Positions 44,220 to 53,179 of a stretch of 64,000 nt of DNA are shown here, in pieces (position 1 is the first letter of the stretch; each line of letters begins with the position of its first letter). The stretch lies in the NCBI RefSeq assembly GCF_001544355.1, contig NZ_BCQI01000010.1, positions 30,314 to 94,313 of the forward strand, in the 5' to 3' direction. The position numbers were made by a program, and so were the translations under genes. The notes below the pieces were generated by a model, which saw nothing but the letters and a program-made list of their open reading frames with translations, did not search any database and was not told the DNA's origin. This DNA is from Alicyclobacillus acidiphilus NBRC 100859. Its GTDB lineage: Bacteria; Bacillota; Bacilli; Alicyclobacillales; Alicyclobacillaceae.

Positions 44220-45311
44220 ATGCAGAACATAGTAGGGGACCTTCGCCAACAGCGCAAAGCTGAACATATTGCCGCTGTTCGCGAACTGGGCGACAACATC
44301 GTCGCTACGAACTGGTTGGAAGATGTCGATCTCGTCCCGTGCTGTGCGCCCGAATTGGCAGTGGCCGAAGTGTCCATGTCCACAACGTTGTGCGGTTACC
44401 GCTTGACTTCTCCTATCATCATCAACGCGATGACCGGAGGTGCCGAGATAGCCTATGACATCAATCGGAAATTGGCGAGGATCGCCAAGAAACACGGATT
44501 GGCCATGGCGCTTGGCAGCGGTACGGCTGGCGTACGTACACCGGAGGTCGCGTATACCTACGCGATTGTACGCGAGGAGAACCCGGACGGACTCGTGATC
44601 GCCAACGTCGGCATGGGTACGGACGCGGCGACTGCGAAAGCGGCTTTGGATTTGGTCGGCGCGCAACTGCTTCAGGTCCATTGGAACGTGGCGCAAGAGA
44701 TGTTTATGCGAGAGGGAGATCGAGACTTTCGCGGCGCGCTGGACAGACTGCGCGAAGTCGTGGCGAGCATGGGCGTTCCTGTGATCGCGAAAGAGGTCGG
44801 CCAGGGGATCGCCGCGGAACAGGCGCGCGTCTTCGCGGACTGCGGTGTGCGGGCCATCGACGTCGGCGGCCGGGGCGGTACGAATTTTATCGCCGTCGAA
44901 GCCTGGCGAAAAGGTATCCAGTTGGCTGAGAACTGGCAGAGTTGGGGGATGTCGACGGCTGCCACGCTGGCCGAGGTCGTGTCGGAAGTGGGCAATCGGG
45001 TCGACGTGATTGCTTCTGGCGGTATTCGGACGGCGGAGGACATCGTCAAGTCGATGGCGTTGGGCGCGTCGGCGGTCGGGATCGCGGGACCGATTCTTCG
45101 CTTGTTGCACGAGCCGAACGGGGAAGACGCGGTGTCAAGTTACATTGAAGCCTTGCACGCGGATATGCATATGATGCTGGTGTTGACGGGCTCCAAATCT
45201 TGGGCGGATCTTCGAAAGCGGCCTGCCGTGGTCACGGGCCGGCTCCGCGCGTGGCTTGAGGCTCGCGGAAAGCAGTCGTTTCTCGACGCGTTGGCCAATC
45301 GTTCGAAGTAA
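44220..45311 (+). CDS. fni: type 2 isopentenyl-diphosphate delta-isomerase
   Basis: The product of 363 residues is an FMN-dependent TIM-barrel enzyme that interconverts isopentenyl and dimethylallyl diphosphate. QQRKAEHIAAV is the N-terminal signature, followed by INAMTGGAEIAYDIN, ALGSGTAGVR, LLQVHWN, VIAKEVGQGI, the phosphate-binding DVGGRGGTNFI and SGGIRTAEDIVKSMALGA. It is unrelated to type 1 Idi. Because the MEP pathway makes both isomers, its role is to balance them, useful when making C30 squalene. ATG 44220 directly follows the dxs stop. Confidence 0.95.
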   Translation: MQNIVGDLRQQRKAEHIAAVRELGDNIVATNWLEDVDLVPCCAPELAVAEVSMSTTLCGYRLTSPIIINAMTGGAEIAYDINRKLARIAKKHGLAMALGSGTAGVRTPEVAYTYAIVREENPDGLVIANVGMGTDAATAKAALDLVGAQLLQVHWNVAQEMFMREGDRDFRGALDRLREVVASMGVPVIAKEVGQGIAAEQARVFADCGVRAIDVGGRGGTNFIAVEAWRKGIQLAENWQSWGMSTAATLAEVVSEVGNRVDVIASGGIRTAEDIVKSMALGASAVGIAGPILRLLHEPNGEDAVSSYIEALHADMHMMLVLTGSKSWADLRKRPAVVTGRLRAWLEARGKQSFLDALANRSK

Positions 45312-45428
45312 CCGACAAAAGTTGCACTTGTCATAGAAAAAGGGATATTGTTCCTTCAGGCAATCTTTCATACTTACTTCTCGTTTTGAAACACAGATAT
45401 CATCGAGAAAGTATAGGAGGGGAACACG

Positions 45429-46439
45429 ATGGCAAGACAATCACTGGCTTCAGCACTTGGAATGGCGAAGTATATCTCCACACAAAAGCTCAAGGGCGTC
45501 AAGCGCTACCCAATGGTTTTGATGCTCGAGCCAACGGAATTGTGCAATCTGACGTGCACCGGATGCGGGAAGATTCGGCAAAGCGAAGAAGTGCTCAAGA
45601 TGCGTCTGACAGCGGAAGACTGCTTCGCGGCGATTGAAGAATGCGGGGCTCCGGCCGTGTCGATTGCAGGCGGAGAACCCTTGGTGCATCCGCAAATCGT
45701 CGAGATCGTCAAGGGAATGCTGGAACGGAAAAAGCTGGTGATGCTGTGCACCAACGGCATCTTGCTCCATCGGGTATTGGACAAGTTGGAGCCCAATCCG
45801 AACTTCACATTTGTATTTCATTTGGACGGCAAACGTGAACATCACGATCGCATGGTCGAACGCGCAGGCGTGTTCGATATCGTCATTAAAGGCATCAAAG
45901 CGGCCAAAGAGCGCGGCTTCCGCGTCGCGACCAACACGACGCTGTACAAAGGCGCGTCCGCCAAGGATACGGGAGAACTGTTGCGCGAACTGATGGATCT
46001 CGGCGTCGACAACTGCATTGTATCTCCCGCTTTCACATATGAAGAAGTCGACTCGGCAAACAGCAACATCTTCTTGCATCGCAAGGAAGTCAATGAACTC
46101 GTTGCCGATATCTTGAAATACGCGGGCAACAAGATTCGCTTCTACGACACGCCTATCTATTTCGATTTCCTTCTCGGCAAGCGGGACTTGAAGTGCACGC
46201 CCTGGGCGATGCCGAACCGGAACCCGAAAGGCTGGAAGGGTCCTTGCTATTTGCTGACGGATGAACACTATGACACGTTCGAAGACATGATGACCAAGAC
46301 CAACTGGGATGAGTTTGGCTACGGTGAGAATCCGCGCTGCGCGAGTTGCATGATGCACAGCGGCTACGAGGCTTCGGCGGTGGGCGCGATGACGCCGGCC
46401 GATACGTGGAAACTTGTTCGTTGGTTCTTTGCTTCATAA
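45429..46439 (+). CDS. hpnH: adenosyl-hopene transferase HpnH (radical SAM)
   Basis: The product of 336 residues joins the 5'-deoxyadenosyl radical to diploptene/hopene, the first step in building C35 extended hopanoids. The SAM-cluster motif C-x3-C-x2-C is CNLTCTGC (Cys39, Cys43, Cys46), preceded by the family-typical RYPMVLMLEPTELC. SIAGGEPL, FHLDGKREHHD and the C-terminal ENPRCASCMMHSGYE cysteine motif match HpnH. AGGAGGGGAACACG precedes the ATG. It opens the hpn gene run, 117 bases after fni. Confidence 0.96.
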   Translation: MARQSLASALGMAKYISTQKLKGVKRYPMVLMLEPTELCNLTCTGCGKIRQSEEVLKMRLTAEDCFAAIEECGAPAVSIAGGEPLVHPQIVEIVKGMLERKKLVMLCTNGILLHRVLDKLEPNPNFTFVFHLDGKREHHDRMVERAGVFDIVIKGIKAAKERGFRVATNTTLYKGASAKDTGELLRELMDLGVDNCIVSPAFTYEEVDSANSNIFLHRKEVNELVADILKYAGNKIRFYDTPIYFDFLLGKRDLKCTPWAMPNRNPKGWKGPCYLLTDEHYDTFEDMMTKTNWDEFGYGENPRCASCMMHSGYEASAVGAMTPADTWKLVRWFFAS

Positions 46440-46442
46440 GGG

Positions 46443-47105
46443 ATGGCGACAGATTGCCTAGTTTTTGCGGCACTTCGATTTGAAGCAAGTGCGGTTGGCA
46501 CGCTCGCGAACTTGCCAGGGTGGCAAGTTGCTCGAACCGGCGTCGGGCCGGCGAACGCAGAGCGGCGTGCAGAAGAATGGATCGACGTTGTGCGGCCGCG
46601 CAGGCTGATTGGCATTGGGCTGTGCGGCGGGCTTGCGCCGAGCGCGCGGCAAACCGATGTCGTGCTGCCGCGCGAGGTCGTGGACGGGCAAACGCGCGAT
46701 GCCATCGTGTTGCAGCAGTGGCCGGTCGAATTCGTTCAGGCGCTGCAAAGGCGCCTGGGCGAAGCCACAGGGAAACCAGACCGTGCGAAGGCGGCGGTGA
46801 TCCAAGGCGGGCGCATGCTCTCGGTCGCAACCGTCGCGGCCACTCCAGAGGTCAAAGCTTCACTGCACGCCGAATACGAGGCGTCGTGGGTGGACCAGGA
46901 GACGTACAGTTGGGCGAAGTGCGCCGAGCGCCGCGACATCCCGTTCTACGCTGTCCGCGTCGTTCTCGATAGGCAGACAGACGAATTGCCTTCCTGGAAA
47001 CGGCCGGGCACGTGGCTGCCAGCGTTGACACTTCCGTGGAATGCGGTCAAGACGCGCCGCATTCTCAGCCACATTGGGAGGGAACTCGCGTGCGCGCGTT
47101 GGTGA
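46443..47105 (+). CDS. hpnG: hopanoid-associated phosphorylase HpnG
   Basis: The product of 220 residues belongs to the nucleoside phosphorylase superfamily (TGVGPANAERRAEEW, GLCGGLAP, with an acidic residue in VDQETYSWAKCAERR). HpnG removes adenine from adenosylhopane to give ribosylhopane (or its phosphate). The position straight after hpnH, 3 bases between stop and ATG, supports this call over other phosphorylases. The 3' end overlaps the hpnA start by 16 bases. Confidence 0.92.
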   Translation: MATDCLVFAALRFEASAVGTLANLPGWQVARTGVGPANAERRAEEWIDVVRPRRLIGIGLCGGLAPSARQTDVVLPREVVDGQTRDAIVLQQWPVEFVQALQRRLGEATGKPDRAKAAVIQGGRMLSVATVAATPEVKASLHAEYEASWVDQETYSWAKCAERRDIPFYAVRVVLDRQTDELPSWKRPGTWLPALTLPWNAVKTRRILSHIGRELACARW

Positions 47106-48094
47106 CAGGTGGCTCCGGGTTCGTCGGATATCACGTGGTGTCCGTCTTGTTGCAGAAAGGACATGCCGTTCGGGCGATGGTGCGAAACGAACAGTCGGCG
47201 GGTCGTTTGGCGGATTTGGGCGCCGAGATCCTGTATGGCGATCTCGCCGACGGAACCGGCCTCGACGACGCTGTCCGAGGCTGTGACGCCGTCTTTCACG
47301 TCGCGGCGCACTATTCGCTCGATCGCCGCGACGACGCGTTGATGTACGCGGCCAATGTCGAAGGCACGCGCCGGATCATCGACGCCGTTCGCCGGGCGGG
47401 AAACGTGCGGCTCGTCTACACCAGTTCCACCGCGGCTGTGAAACTGCGCGACGATGGCCGTCCTTCCGCCGAGACGGACGGTTTCAACGATCCGGATCGC
47501 GTCCACAGCACCTACAAACGGACCAAGGTGCTGGCCGAACGGTTGGCGATGGACGCCGCGAAGGACGGCGTGGATGTCGTGATCGTCAATCCGTCGACGC
47601 CGGTCGGACCGTTCGACGTCAAACCCACGCCGACGGGGAGAATCGTGCTCGATACCATGTTGGGAAAAATGCCGGCGTACGTCGAGACGGGGCTCAATCT
47701 CGTCGCTGTCGAGGATGTCGCGCTCGGCCATCTGCTTGCGTTCGAGCGCGGTGTTCGCGGAGAACGCTACATTCTCGGCAATCAAAATATGCATTTTGGC
47801 GATCTCGTCGCGACTGTGGCACGGCTGGCGGGGAGAAAACCACCGACGGTGAAATTGCCATTCTGGTTCGCGATGTCGGTAGCCGTGATCGACGATTGGA
47901 TGCTTTCGCCTATCTTGCGGCGTCCGCCTCGGGCGCCCGTCGCAGGCGTACAACTGGCCAAGACACCGATGTATTTTGATGCGGCCAAAGCCGTTCGGGA
48001 ACTTGGAATGCCTCAATCGCCGGTCGAGGACGCGTTGCGGCGCGCTGTGGAATGGTTCCGCGCAAATGCGGTGGAGCCTGCCCGATCACGATGA
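47090..48094 (+). CDS. hpnA: hopanoid-associated NAD-dependent epimerase/dehydratase HpnA
   Basis: The product of 334 residues is an extended short-chain dehydrogenase: TGGSGFVGYHV is the dinucleotide-binding loop, TSSTAAVK and YKRTK provide the Ser-Tyr-Lys catalytic set, and NPSTPVGPFDVKPTPTGRIV is characteristic of HpnA. The exact reaction in hopanoid side-chain processing is not settled. GTG 47090 follows GGGAGGGAA by about 7 bases. It overlaps hpnG, which implies translational coupling. Confidence 0.92.
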   Translation: MRALVTGGSGFVGYHVVSVLLQKGHAVRAMVRNEQSAGRLADLGAEILYGDLADGTGLDDAVRGCDAVFHVAAHYSLDRRDDALMYAANVEGTRRIIDAVRRAGNVRLVYTSSTAAVKLRDDGRPSAETDGFNDPDRVHSTYKRTKVLAERLAMDAAKDGVDVVIVNPSTPVGPFDVKPTPTGRIVLDTMLGKMPAYVETGLNLVAVEDVALGHLLAFERGVRGERYILGNQNMHFGDLVATVARLAGRKPPTVKLPFWFAMSVAVIDDWMLSPILRRPPRAPVAGVQLAKTPMYFDAAKAVRELGMPQSPVEDALRRAVEWFRANAVEPARSR

Positions 48095-48119
48095 AACGAT
48101 AGGGAAGGGTGTGAATCGC

Positions 48120-50021
48120 GTGTCGAAGCAGCTTTTGGATGTACCGGCTTATTTGACGACACTCGACGCGGGCGTCGAGTTTCTATTGAGCCAACAGCGC
48201 GACGAAGGCTATTGGTGGGCGCCGCTGTTGACGAATGTCACGATGGAAGCGGAATACGTCCTGCTCTGTCACTGCTTGGATAAGGTGGACCAGGCACGGA
48301 TGGAAAAGGTCAAGACATACCTGCTTCACGAACAACGGGAAGACGGCACCTGGTCGATTTACCCGAACGGTCCGCAGGATTTGAATGCGACGGTCGAGGC
48401 CTACACCGCTTTGAAGCTGCTGGGGGTCTCTCCCGACGAGGAACGGATGAAGCGGGCGCGGGCATTCATCCAAAGCAAGGGCGGTGTGGAGTCCACCCGC
48501 GTCTTCACCAGGCTCTGGCTCGCCGTCGTCGGGCAATACGATTGGAACAAGCTTCCGATTGTACCGCCTGAAATCATGCTCTTGGGCAAGAACCAACCGT
48601 TGAATATCTACGATTTCGCGTCGTGGGCGCGGCCGACCATCGTCACGTTGACCATCGTCATGAGTCATCGTCCGGTCTTCCGCCTGCCAGAGTATGCTCA
48701 GGTGCCGGAACTGTTTGAGACGGACGTTCCACCGTCACCGCCTTCGGCCAAAGGCGGCAATTCGAAATTCTTCTTGATGTTGGACAAGGTTTTGAAACAT
48801 TATCAATCCTGGTCCGTCCATCCATTCCGCAAGGCTGCGGAAGAGAATGCGCTTCGCTGGATCTTGGAGCACCAGGCCGGCGACGGATCGTGGGGCGGGA
48901 TTCAGCCGCCGTGGTTCTACGCGCTGTTGGCGCTCAAAGTGCTGAACATGACCAACCATCCGGCGTTCATCAAAGGCTGGGAAGGCCTCGACACGTACGG
49001 GCTGGAAACGCCGTATGGCGGCTGGATGTTCCAAGCGTCCATTTCGCCTGTTTGGGACACGGGGCTTAGTATTCTGGCCTTGCGTGCAGGCGGCCTTGCA
49101 CCAGACCATCCGGCGTTGGTTAAAGCCGGCGAGTGGCTGCTGGACAGGCAAATCCGGACGCCAGGCGACTGGTCTGTCCGTCGGAAGAAGACGAAACCAG
49201 GCGGCTGGGCGTTCCAGTTTGATAACGATCACTATCCCGACATCGACGACACGGCGATTGTGGTGTGGGCGCTCAATGGATTGAAGCTGCCGAACGAAGC
49301 CCGCCGCCGCGACGCGATGACTTCGGGATTCCGCTGGTTGACGGCCATGCAAAGTTCGAACGGCGGTTGGGGCGCCTATGATGTTGACAACAACAAGACC
49401 TTGCCAAACCGAATCCCGTTCTGCGACTTCGGCGAGGTGATCGATCCGCCCTCGGAGGACGTCACCGCGCACGTGCTCGAATGCTTCGGCAGCTTCGGCT
49501 ACGACGAGGCGTGGAAAGTGGTTGCAAGAGGCGTCACCTACCTCAAGCAAGCGCAAAAACCGGACGGTTCCTGGTTCGGACGCTGGGGCGTCAATTATAT
49601 CTATGGTATCGGCGCTGTTGTGCCGGCTCTCAAGGCCGTTGGCGTCGATATGAAAGAGCCGTTCGTTCAAAAATCGCTCGACTGGCTTGTGGAACACCAG
49701 AACGAGGACGGCGGCTGGGGCGAGGATTGCCGTTCGTACGACGACGAGCGCTTTGCCGGAGTCGGTATCAGTACACCATCGCAGACCGCGTGGGCATTGA
49801 TGGCGTTGATTGCTGGCGGGCGTGTCGAATCAGAGGCTGTTACCAAAGGTGTGGCGTATTTGACGGAGACGCAGCGCCCTGACGGCAGTTGGGACGAAGA
49901 GGTCTTCACGGGAACGGGTTTTCCGAAAGACTTCTATCTGGGCTATACACTCTATCGTCAAATATTCCCAGTACTCGCTTTGGGGCGGTATCGCGATGCC
50001 CTCAACGCGCTGAAGGGGTAG
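48120..50021 (+). CDS. shc: squalene-hopene cyclase
   Basis: The product of 633 residues cyclises squalene to hopene (and hopanol) at the membrane. The catalytic DxDD motif is DIDD at residues 374-377, exactly the numbering of the A. acidocaldarius enzyme, which is 631 residues long. Several QW repeats are visible (QRDEGYWWAP, REDGTWSIYP, AGDGSWGGIQ, SSNGGWGAYD, NEDGGWGED, RPDGSWDEE). GTG 48120 follows GGGAAGGG; a GTG three codons earlier is too close. Centre of the hopanoid operon. Confidence 0.98.
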   Translation: MSKQLLDVPAYLTTLDAGVEFLLSQQRDEGYWWAPLLTNVTMEAEYVLLCHCLDKVDQARMEKVKTYLLHEQREDGTWSIYPNGPQDLNATVEAYTALKLLGVSPDEERMKRARAFIQSKGGVESTRVFTRLWLAVVGQYDWNKLPIVPPEIMLLGKNQPLNIYDFASWARPTIVTLTIVMSHRPVFRLPEYAQVPELFETDVPPSPPSAKGGNSKFFLMLDKVLKHYQSWSVHPFRKAAEENALRWILEHQAGDGSWGGIQPPWFYALLALKVLNMTNHPAFIKGWEGLDTYGLETPYGGWMFQASISPVWDTGLSILALRAGGLAPDHPALVKAGEWLLDRQIRTPGDWSVRRKKTKPGGWAFQFDNDHYPDIDDTAIVVWALNGLKLPNEARRRDAMTSGFRWLTAMQSSNGGWGAYDVDNNKTLPNRIPFCDFGEVIDPPSEDVTAHVLECFGSFGYDEAWKVVARGVTYLKQAQKPDGSWFGRWGVNYIYGIGAVVPALKAVGVDMKEPFVQKSLDWLVEHQNEDGGWGEDCRSYDDERFAGVGISTPSQTAWALMALIAGGRVESEAVTKGVAYLTETQRPDGSWDEEVFTGTGFPKDFYLGYTLYRQIFPVLALGRYRDALNALKG

Positions 50022-50028
50022 TCGTCGC

Positions 50029-50904
50029 ATGCGTGAGATTCCCGAACGCCTGAAGCCAGATTTCGAGGTGTGCAAGAGACTCACGATGTCGCATTACGAG
50101 AACTTTTCCGTCGTATCCGGATTCGTTCCACGCGCAATTCGACCGCACTTTTGTTCTATTTATGCTTTTTGCCGCGGCGTGGACGATCTCGGAGATGAAC
50201 TGGATGGGGATCGTCTTGCTGCATTGGACGCGTTTGAGCAGGAACTCCGCCGTTGTTACGACGGCCAACCGGAAACGCCAGCCTTTCGCGCGCTTCAGTT
50301 TACCATTTCGCAATTTGAACTTCCGGATGAGCCGTTTTTGCGGCTCATCCAAGTCAATCGACGGGATCAAACGCAAAAGACCTACGCGACGTGGGAAGAC
50401 CTGAGAGACTACTGCCGCTATTCCGCCGATCCCGTCGGCAGATTGGTGTTGGGGTTGTTTGGGTATCGCGACGAAGAACGCTATGCTCTCTCTGACTACA
50501 CCTGCACAGCTTTACAGATTGCGAACCATCTGCAAGATATCCACCGCGATGCGAAGGCTGGCCGCATTTACGTGCCCGAAGCCGATCTGCTGCGTTTCGG
50601 ATCTTCGCTGGACGACATCTGGAATGGCCGAATGACAGACGGATTGCGGGCTTGTATCCAGTTCGAAGTGGATCGGACTGCACAATGGTTTGCCAAAGGT
50701 GCCAAACTGGAACATATGGTACCTCGACGACTAAGCATGCAGCTCCGTCTTTACCGATTGGGCGGCCAAGCGATACTGGACGCGTTGCGGGCGCAAAACT
50801 ACGATCCGTTCATTCGACGGCCCGTGGTTTCAAACAGGCAAAAGTTGTGGATTGCCTTCCGGACACTCATCGGGGCGGCCAACCAAGGAGATGACGTCGG
50901 ATGA
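50029..50904 (+). CDS. hpnC: hydroxysqualene synthase HpnC
   Basis: The product of 291 residues has two aspartate-rich motifs of the squalene/phytoene synthase fold, around Asp52-Asp56 (CRGVDDLGDE) and Asp170-Asp174 (HLQDIHRDAKAGRIY). In the HpnC/D/E route, HpnC converts presqualene diphosphate to hydroxysqualene. The opener HYENFSVVSGFVPRAIRPHFCSIYAFCR fits HpnC rather than HpnD. It follows shc by 7 bases, and its stop overlaps the hpnD ATG as ATGA. Confidence 0.94.
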   Translation: MREIPERLKPDFEVCKRLTMSHYENFSVVSGFVPRAIRPHFCSIYAFCRGVDDLGDELDGDRLAALDAFEQELRRCYDGQPETPAFRALQFTISQFELPDEPFLRLIQVNRRDQTQKTYATWEDLRDYCRYSADPVGRLVLGLFGYRDEERYALSDYTCTALQIANHLQDIHRDAKAGRIYVPEADLLRFGSSLDDIWNGRMTDGLRACIQFEVDRTAQWFAKGAKLEHMVPRRLSMQLRLYRLGGQAILDALRAQNYDPFIRRPVVSNRQKLWIAFRTLIGAANQGDDVG

Positions 50905-51761
50905 ATGTAGAACAGGCGTATGCCTACTGCGCTAAGGCTACACGTCAAGCCGGGAGCTCGTTCTTTTACGGTATGCGGTTGCTGCCTTCTCCGAAACGGT
51001 TTGCGATGTACGCCATTTATGCGTGGAGCCGCATGTGCGACGACGCCGTGGACGACTATCAAGGTGAAGAGGCAGAACGGCAACTGGCGAAAGCCGAGCG
51101 GATGTACCAGGAGGCGTTTGGTCCAGATTACCTGACGAGCGAGGAGCCGATCGTGGTCGCCTTAGGCGATTCGATTCGCAAATTCTCCTTGCCGAAAGAA
51201 CCGTTCGACGGCCTCGTTCGGGGCATGCGAATGGACATGCAGCAGGTCCAGTTTCACTGCAGCGAAGAATTGGAAGAGTATTGCGATTGCGTGGCTGGAA
51301 CGATTGGCGTGCTCAGCGTGCACGTGTTTGGTTTCCGCGATCCCCTCGCGCTCACCCTTGCTCGGGACATGGGGAGGGCCCTGCAGTTGACCAACATTCT
51401 TCGCGATTTAAAGGAAGATCTTAACCGCGGCCGCATCTATCTGCCAGAGGAGGAGCTCGGACGACACGGCTATTCGGTTGACGATCTCGTCAGCCGCCGC
51501 CGCACGCCCGCGTTTTATCAACTGATGAAGGATCAGGTTGCCCGTGCAGAATCCTATTATCAAAACGCAAAGCGGTTGTTTCCGTTGATCGATCGCGATT
51601 CGTTACGGTGTCTTCGCGTCCTGTTTTTGATGTACCACGAACTGCTCGAAAAAATTCAGCAGCGTGGTTTCGACGTGTTTGACCAGAAAGTGAGCTTGTC
51701 ATCGTCTCGTAAATTAAGGTTAGTCTGGGGTGCACTATGGAACGCGTCAGCGACGGTATAG
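50901..51761 (+). CDS. hpnD: presqualene diphosphate synthase HpnD
   Basis: The product of 286 residues joins two farnesyl diphosphates to presqualene diphosphate. Asp-rich motifs are DDAVDD (47-52) and DLKEDLNRGRIY with Asp169 and Asp173. SSFFYGMRLLPSPKRFAMYAIYAWSR is the usual entry to the fold. ATG 50901 overlaps the hpnC stop by four bases, and the 3' end overlaps hpnE by 25 bases, so the three squalene genes are tightly coupled. Confidence 0.95.
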   Translation: MNVEQAYAYCAKATRQAGSSFFYGMRLLPSPKRFAMYAIYAWSRMCDDAVDDYQGEEAERQLAKAERMYQEAFGPDYLTSEEPIVVALGDSIRKFSLPKEPFDGLVRGMRMDMQQVQFHCSEELEEYCDCVAGTIGVLSVHVFGFRDPLALTLARDMGRALQLTNILRDLKEDLNRGRIYLPEEELGRHGYSVDDLVSRRRTPAFYQLMKDQVARAESYYQNAKRLFPLIDRDSLRCLRVLFLMYHELLEKIQQRGFDVFDQKVSLSSSRKLRLVWGALWNASATV

Positions 51762-53098
51762 CCGTAATCGGAGCAGGCTGGGCTGGCATTGCAGCCGTCG
51801 AGGCCTTGCTGGAACGTGGTGTCCGAGGAGATGCCATCACCGTGATCGAACGCACGCCTTATCCAGGAGGGCGCGCGTTTTCCTTTGTCGACCGCAAATC
51901 GGGTCTCGATCTGGACAATGGCCAACACGTGCTGTTGGGCTGTTGCGACGAATACGTGGGTCTTCTGGATCGGCTCGACGTGCGCGGGGGATTCCGGTTT
52001 CAGCCGCTGCTGGACATTCCGATCTATCATGGCGGGAAGTTGCAGCATGTGTCGAGTCGCCGCCTGAGCGGGCCGCTACACCTGTTGCCAGGACTGCTTC
52101 GCTATGGTCACCTTCCGTTTCGCGAACGCATTCGGGCCATGCGGGCCGCGCCTGGTTTTCTGCATCCGGACGCGATGGCCCTCGATGCGCAGAGCTTCGG
52201 TGACTGGCTGCGCCAAATGGGGCAGTCGGAAGACACCATCGGATTATTGTGGGACTTGGTTGGGACGGCTGTCCTGAACGGGCATGTCGATGAGATCAGC
52301 GCAGGCTTGGCGGCTGAATCGTTCCGCATCGGCGTCGTGGCGGGCTGGAAGCGGGCGCGTCTCGGTCTTTTCACTCGGCCGCTCGGCGATCTCGCCGCCG
52401 AAGCCATCGCCCGTCTCCAGGCACGAGGCGTTCGCGTTCACTACTCGTCGTCGGTCGCAAGGCTCGACGTTCGAGATGGACGGATCGTTGGCTTGCGCCT
52501 GCGCGACGGATCGAACGTGCCCACCTCGCGCGTCATTTCGACGGTCCCGCAGGACGCGTTCATCAATCTGCTCCCAGAGGATTGGCGCCTGCGCGAACCG
52601 TTCTCCGCGGTACAAGGACTGCGGTGGAGTCCGATCCTGAATGTCTTCCTCGAATACGAGGAACCAGTGACGGATCACGAGGTGTTCGCTTCAACCGAGA
52701 TGGGCGGCATGTTTGTGTTCAATCGCGGCAGATTATTGCCAGAATCGCGTCGGGATGGGCGCTGGCTATCAGTGTCCGTGTCCGCCGCGGGCGCGTTTCG
52801 GTCGCTCGATCACGCCGAGATCGTCACGCGGGTCACCCGCGCCATCGCCGGGGCGTGTCCCCGAGCGCGTTCTGCCAAACTCCGCCACGCCTCGGTCGTG
52901 TGGCAGCCCCATGCCACCTTTTTGGCGGCGCCGAACACGTGGACTTCGCGTCTGGACGCAAAGACGCCCATCGCTGGCCTCTACGCGGCGGGCGACTGGA
53001 CCAACACCGGCTGGCCCGCGAGTTTGGAAGGCGCGGTGCGGAGTGGGCGAACCGCGGCGCAACTTGTGGAAATCGCGGAAACTGCGGAACGAAACTGA
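51737..53098 (+). CDS. hpnE: hydroxysqualene dehydroxylase HpnE
   Basis: The product of 453 residues is a FAD-dependent amine-oxidase-fold protein with the dinucleotide motif GAGWAG (12-17), the ERTPYPGGRAFSF second motif and a C-terminal flavin motif AAGDWTNTGWPASLEGAV. HpnE reductively removes the hydroxyl of hydroxysqualene, giving squalene for Shc. It resembles carotene desaturases, but gene order after hpnC and hpnD settles the call. Last gene of the run. No terminator was seen in the 80 bases before htrA. Confidence 0.94.
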   Translation: MERVSDGIAVIGAGWAGIAAVEALLERGVRGDAITVIERTPYPGGRAFSFVDRKSGLDLDNGQHVLLGCCDEYVGLLDRLDVRGGFRFQPLLDIPIYHGGKLQHVSSRRLSGPLHLLPGLLRYGHLPFRERIRAMRAAPGFLHPDAMALDAQSFGDWLRQMGQSEDTIGLLWDLVGTAVLNGHVDEISAGLAAESFRIGVVAGWKRARLGLFTRPLGDLAAEAIARLQARGVRVHYSSSVARLDVRDGRIVGLRLRDGSNVPTSRVISTVPQDAFINLLPEDWRLREPFSAVQGLRWSPILNVFLEYEEPVTDHEVFASTEMGGMFVFNRGRLLPESRRDGRWLSVSVSAAGAFRSLDHAEIVTRVTRAIAGACPRARSAKLRHASVVWQPHATFLAAPNTWTSRLDAKTPIAGLYAAGDWTNTGWPASLEGAVRSGRTAAQLVEIAETAERN

Positions 53099-53179
53099 TT
53101 TCGAGCCTGTTTCAATATTCACGGTGCATACTACAGACATCGGTTGAGTCACTTGTCGACGAAAGGTGTGGAATATCCG

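Noticed and set aside
42599..44383. 594-codon minus-strand frame opposite dxs
   Set aside because: Shadow frame in a GC-rich gene; Arg/His-rich without any motif.
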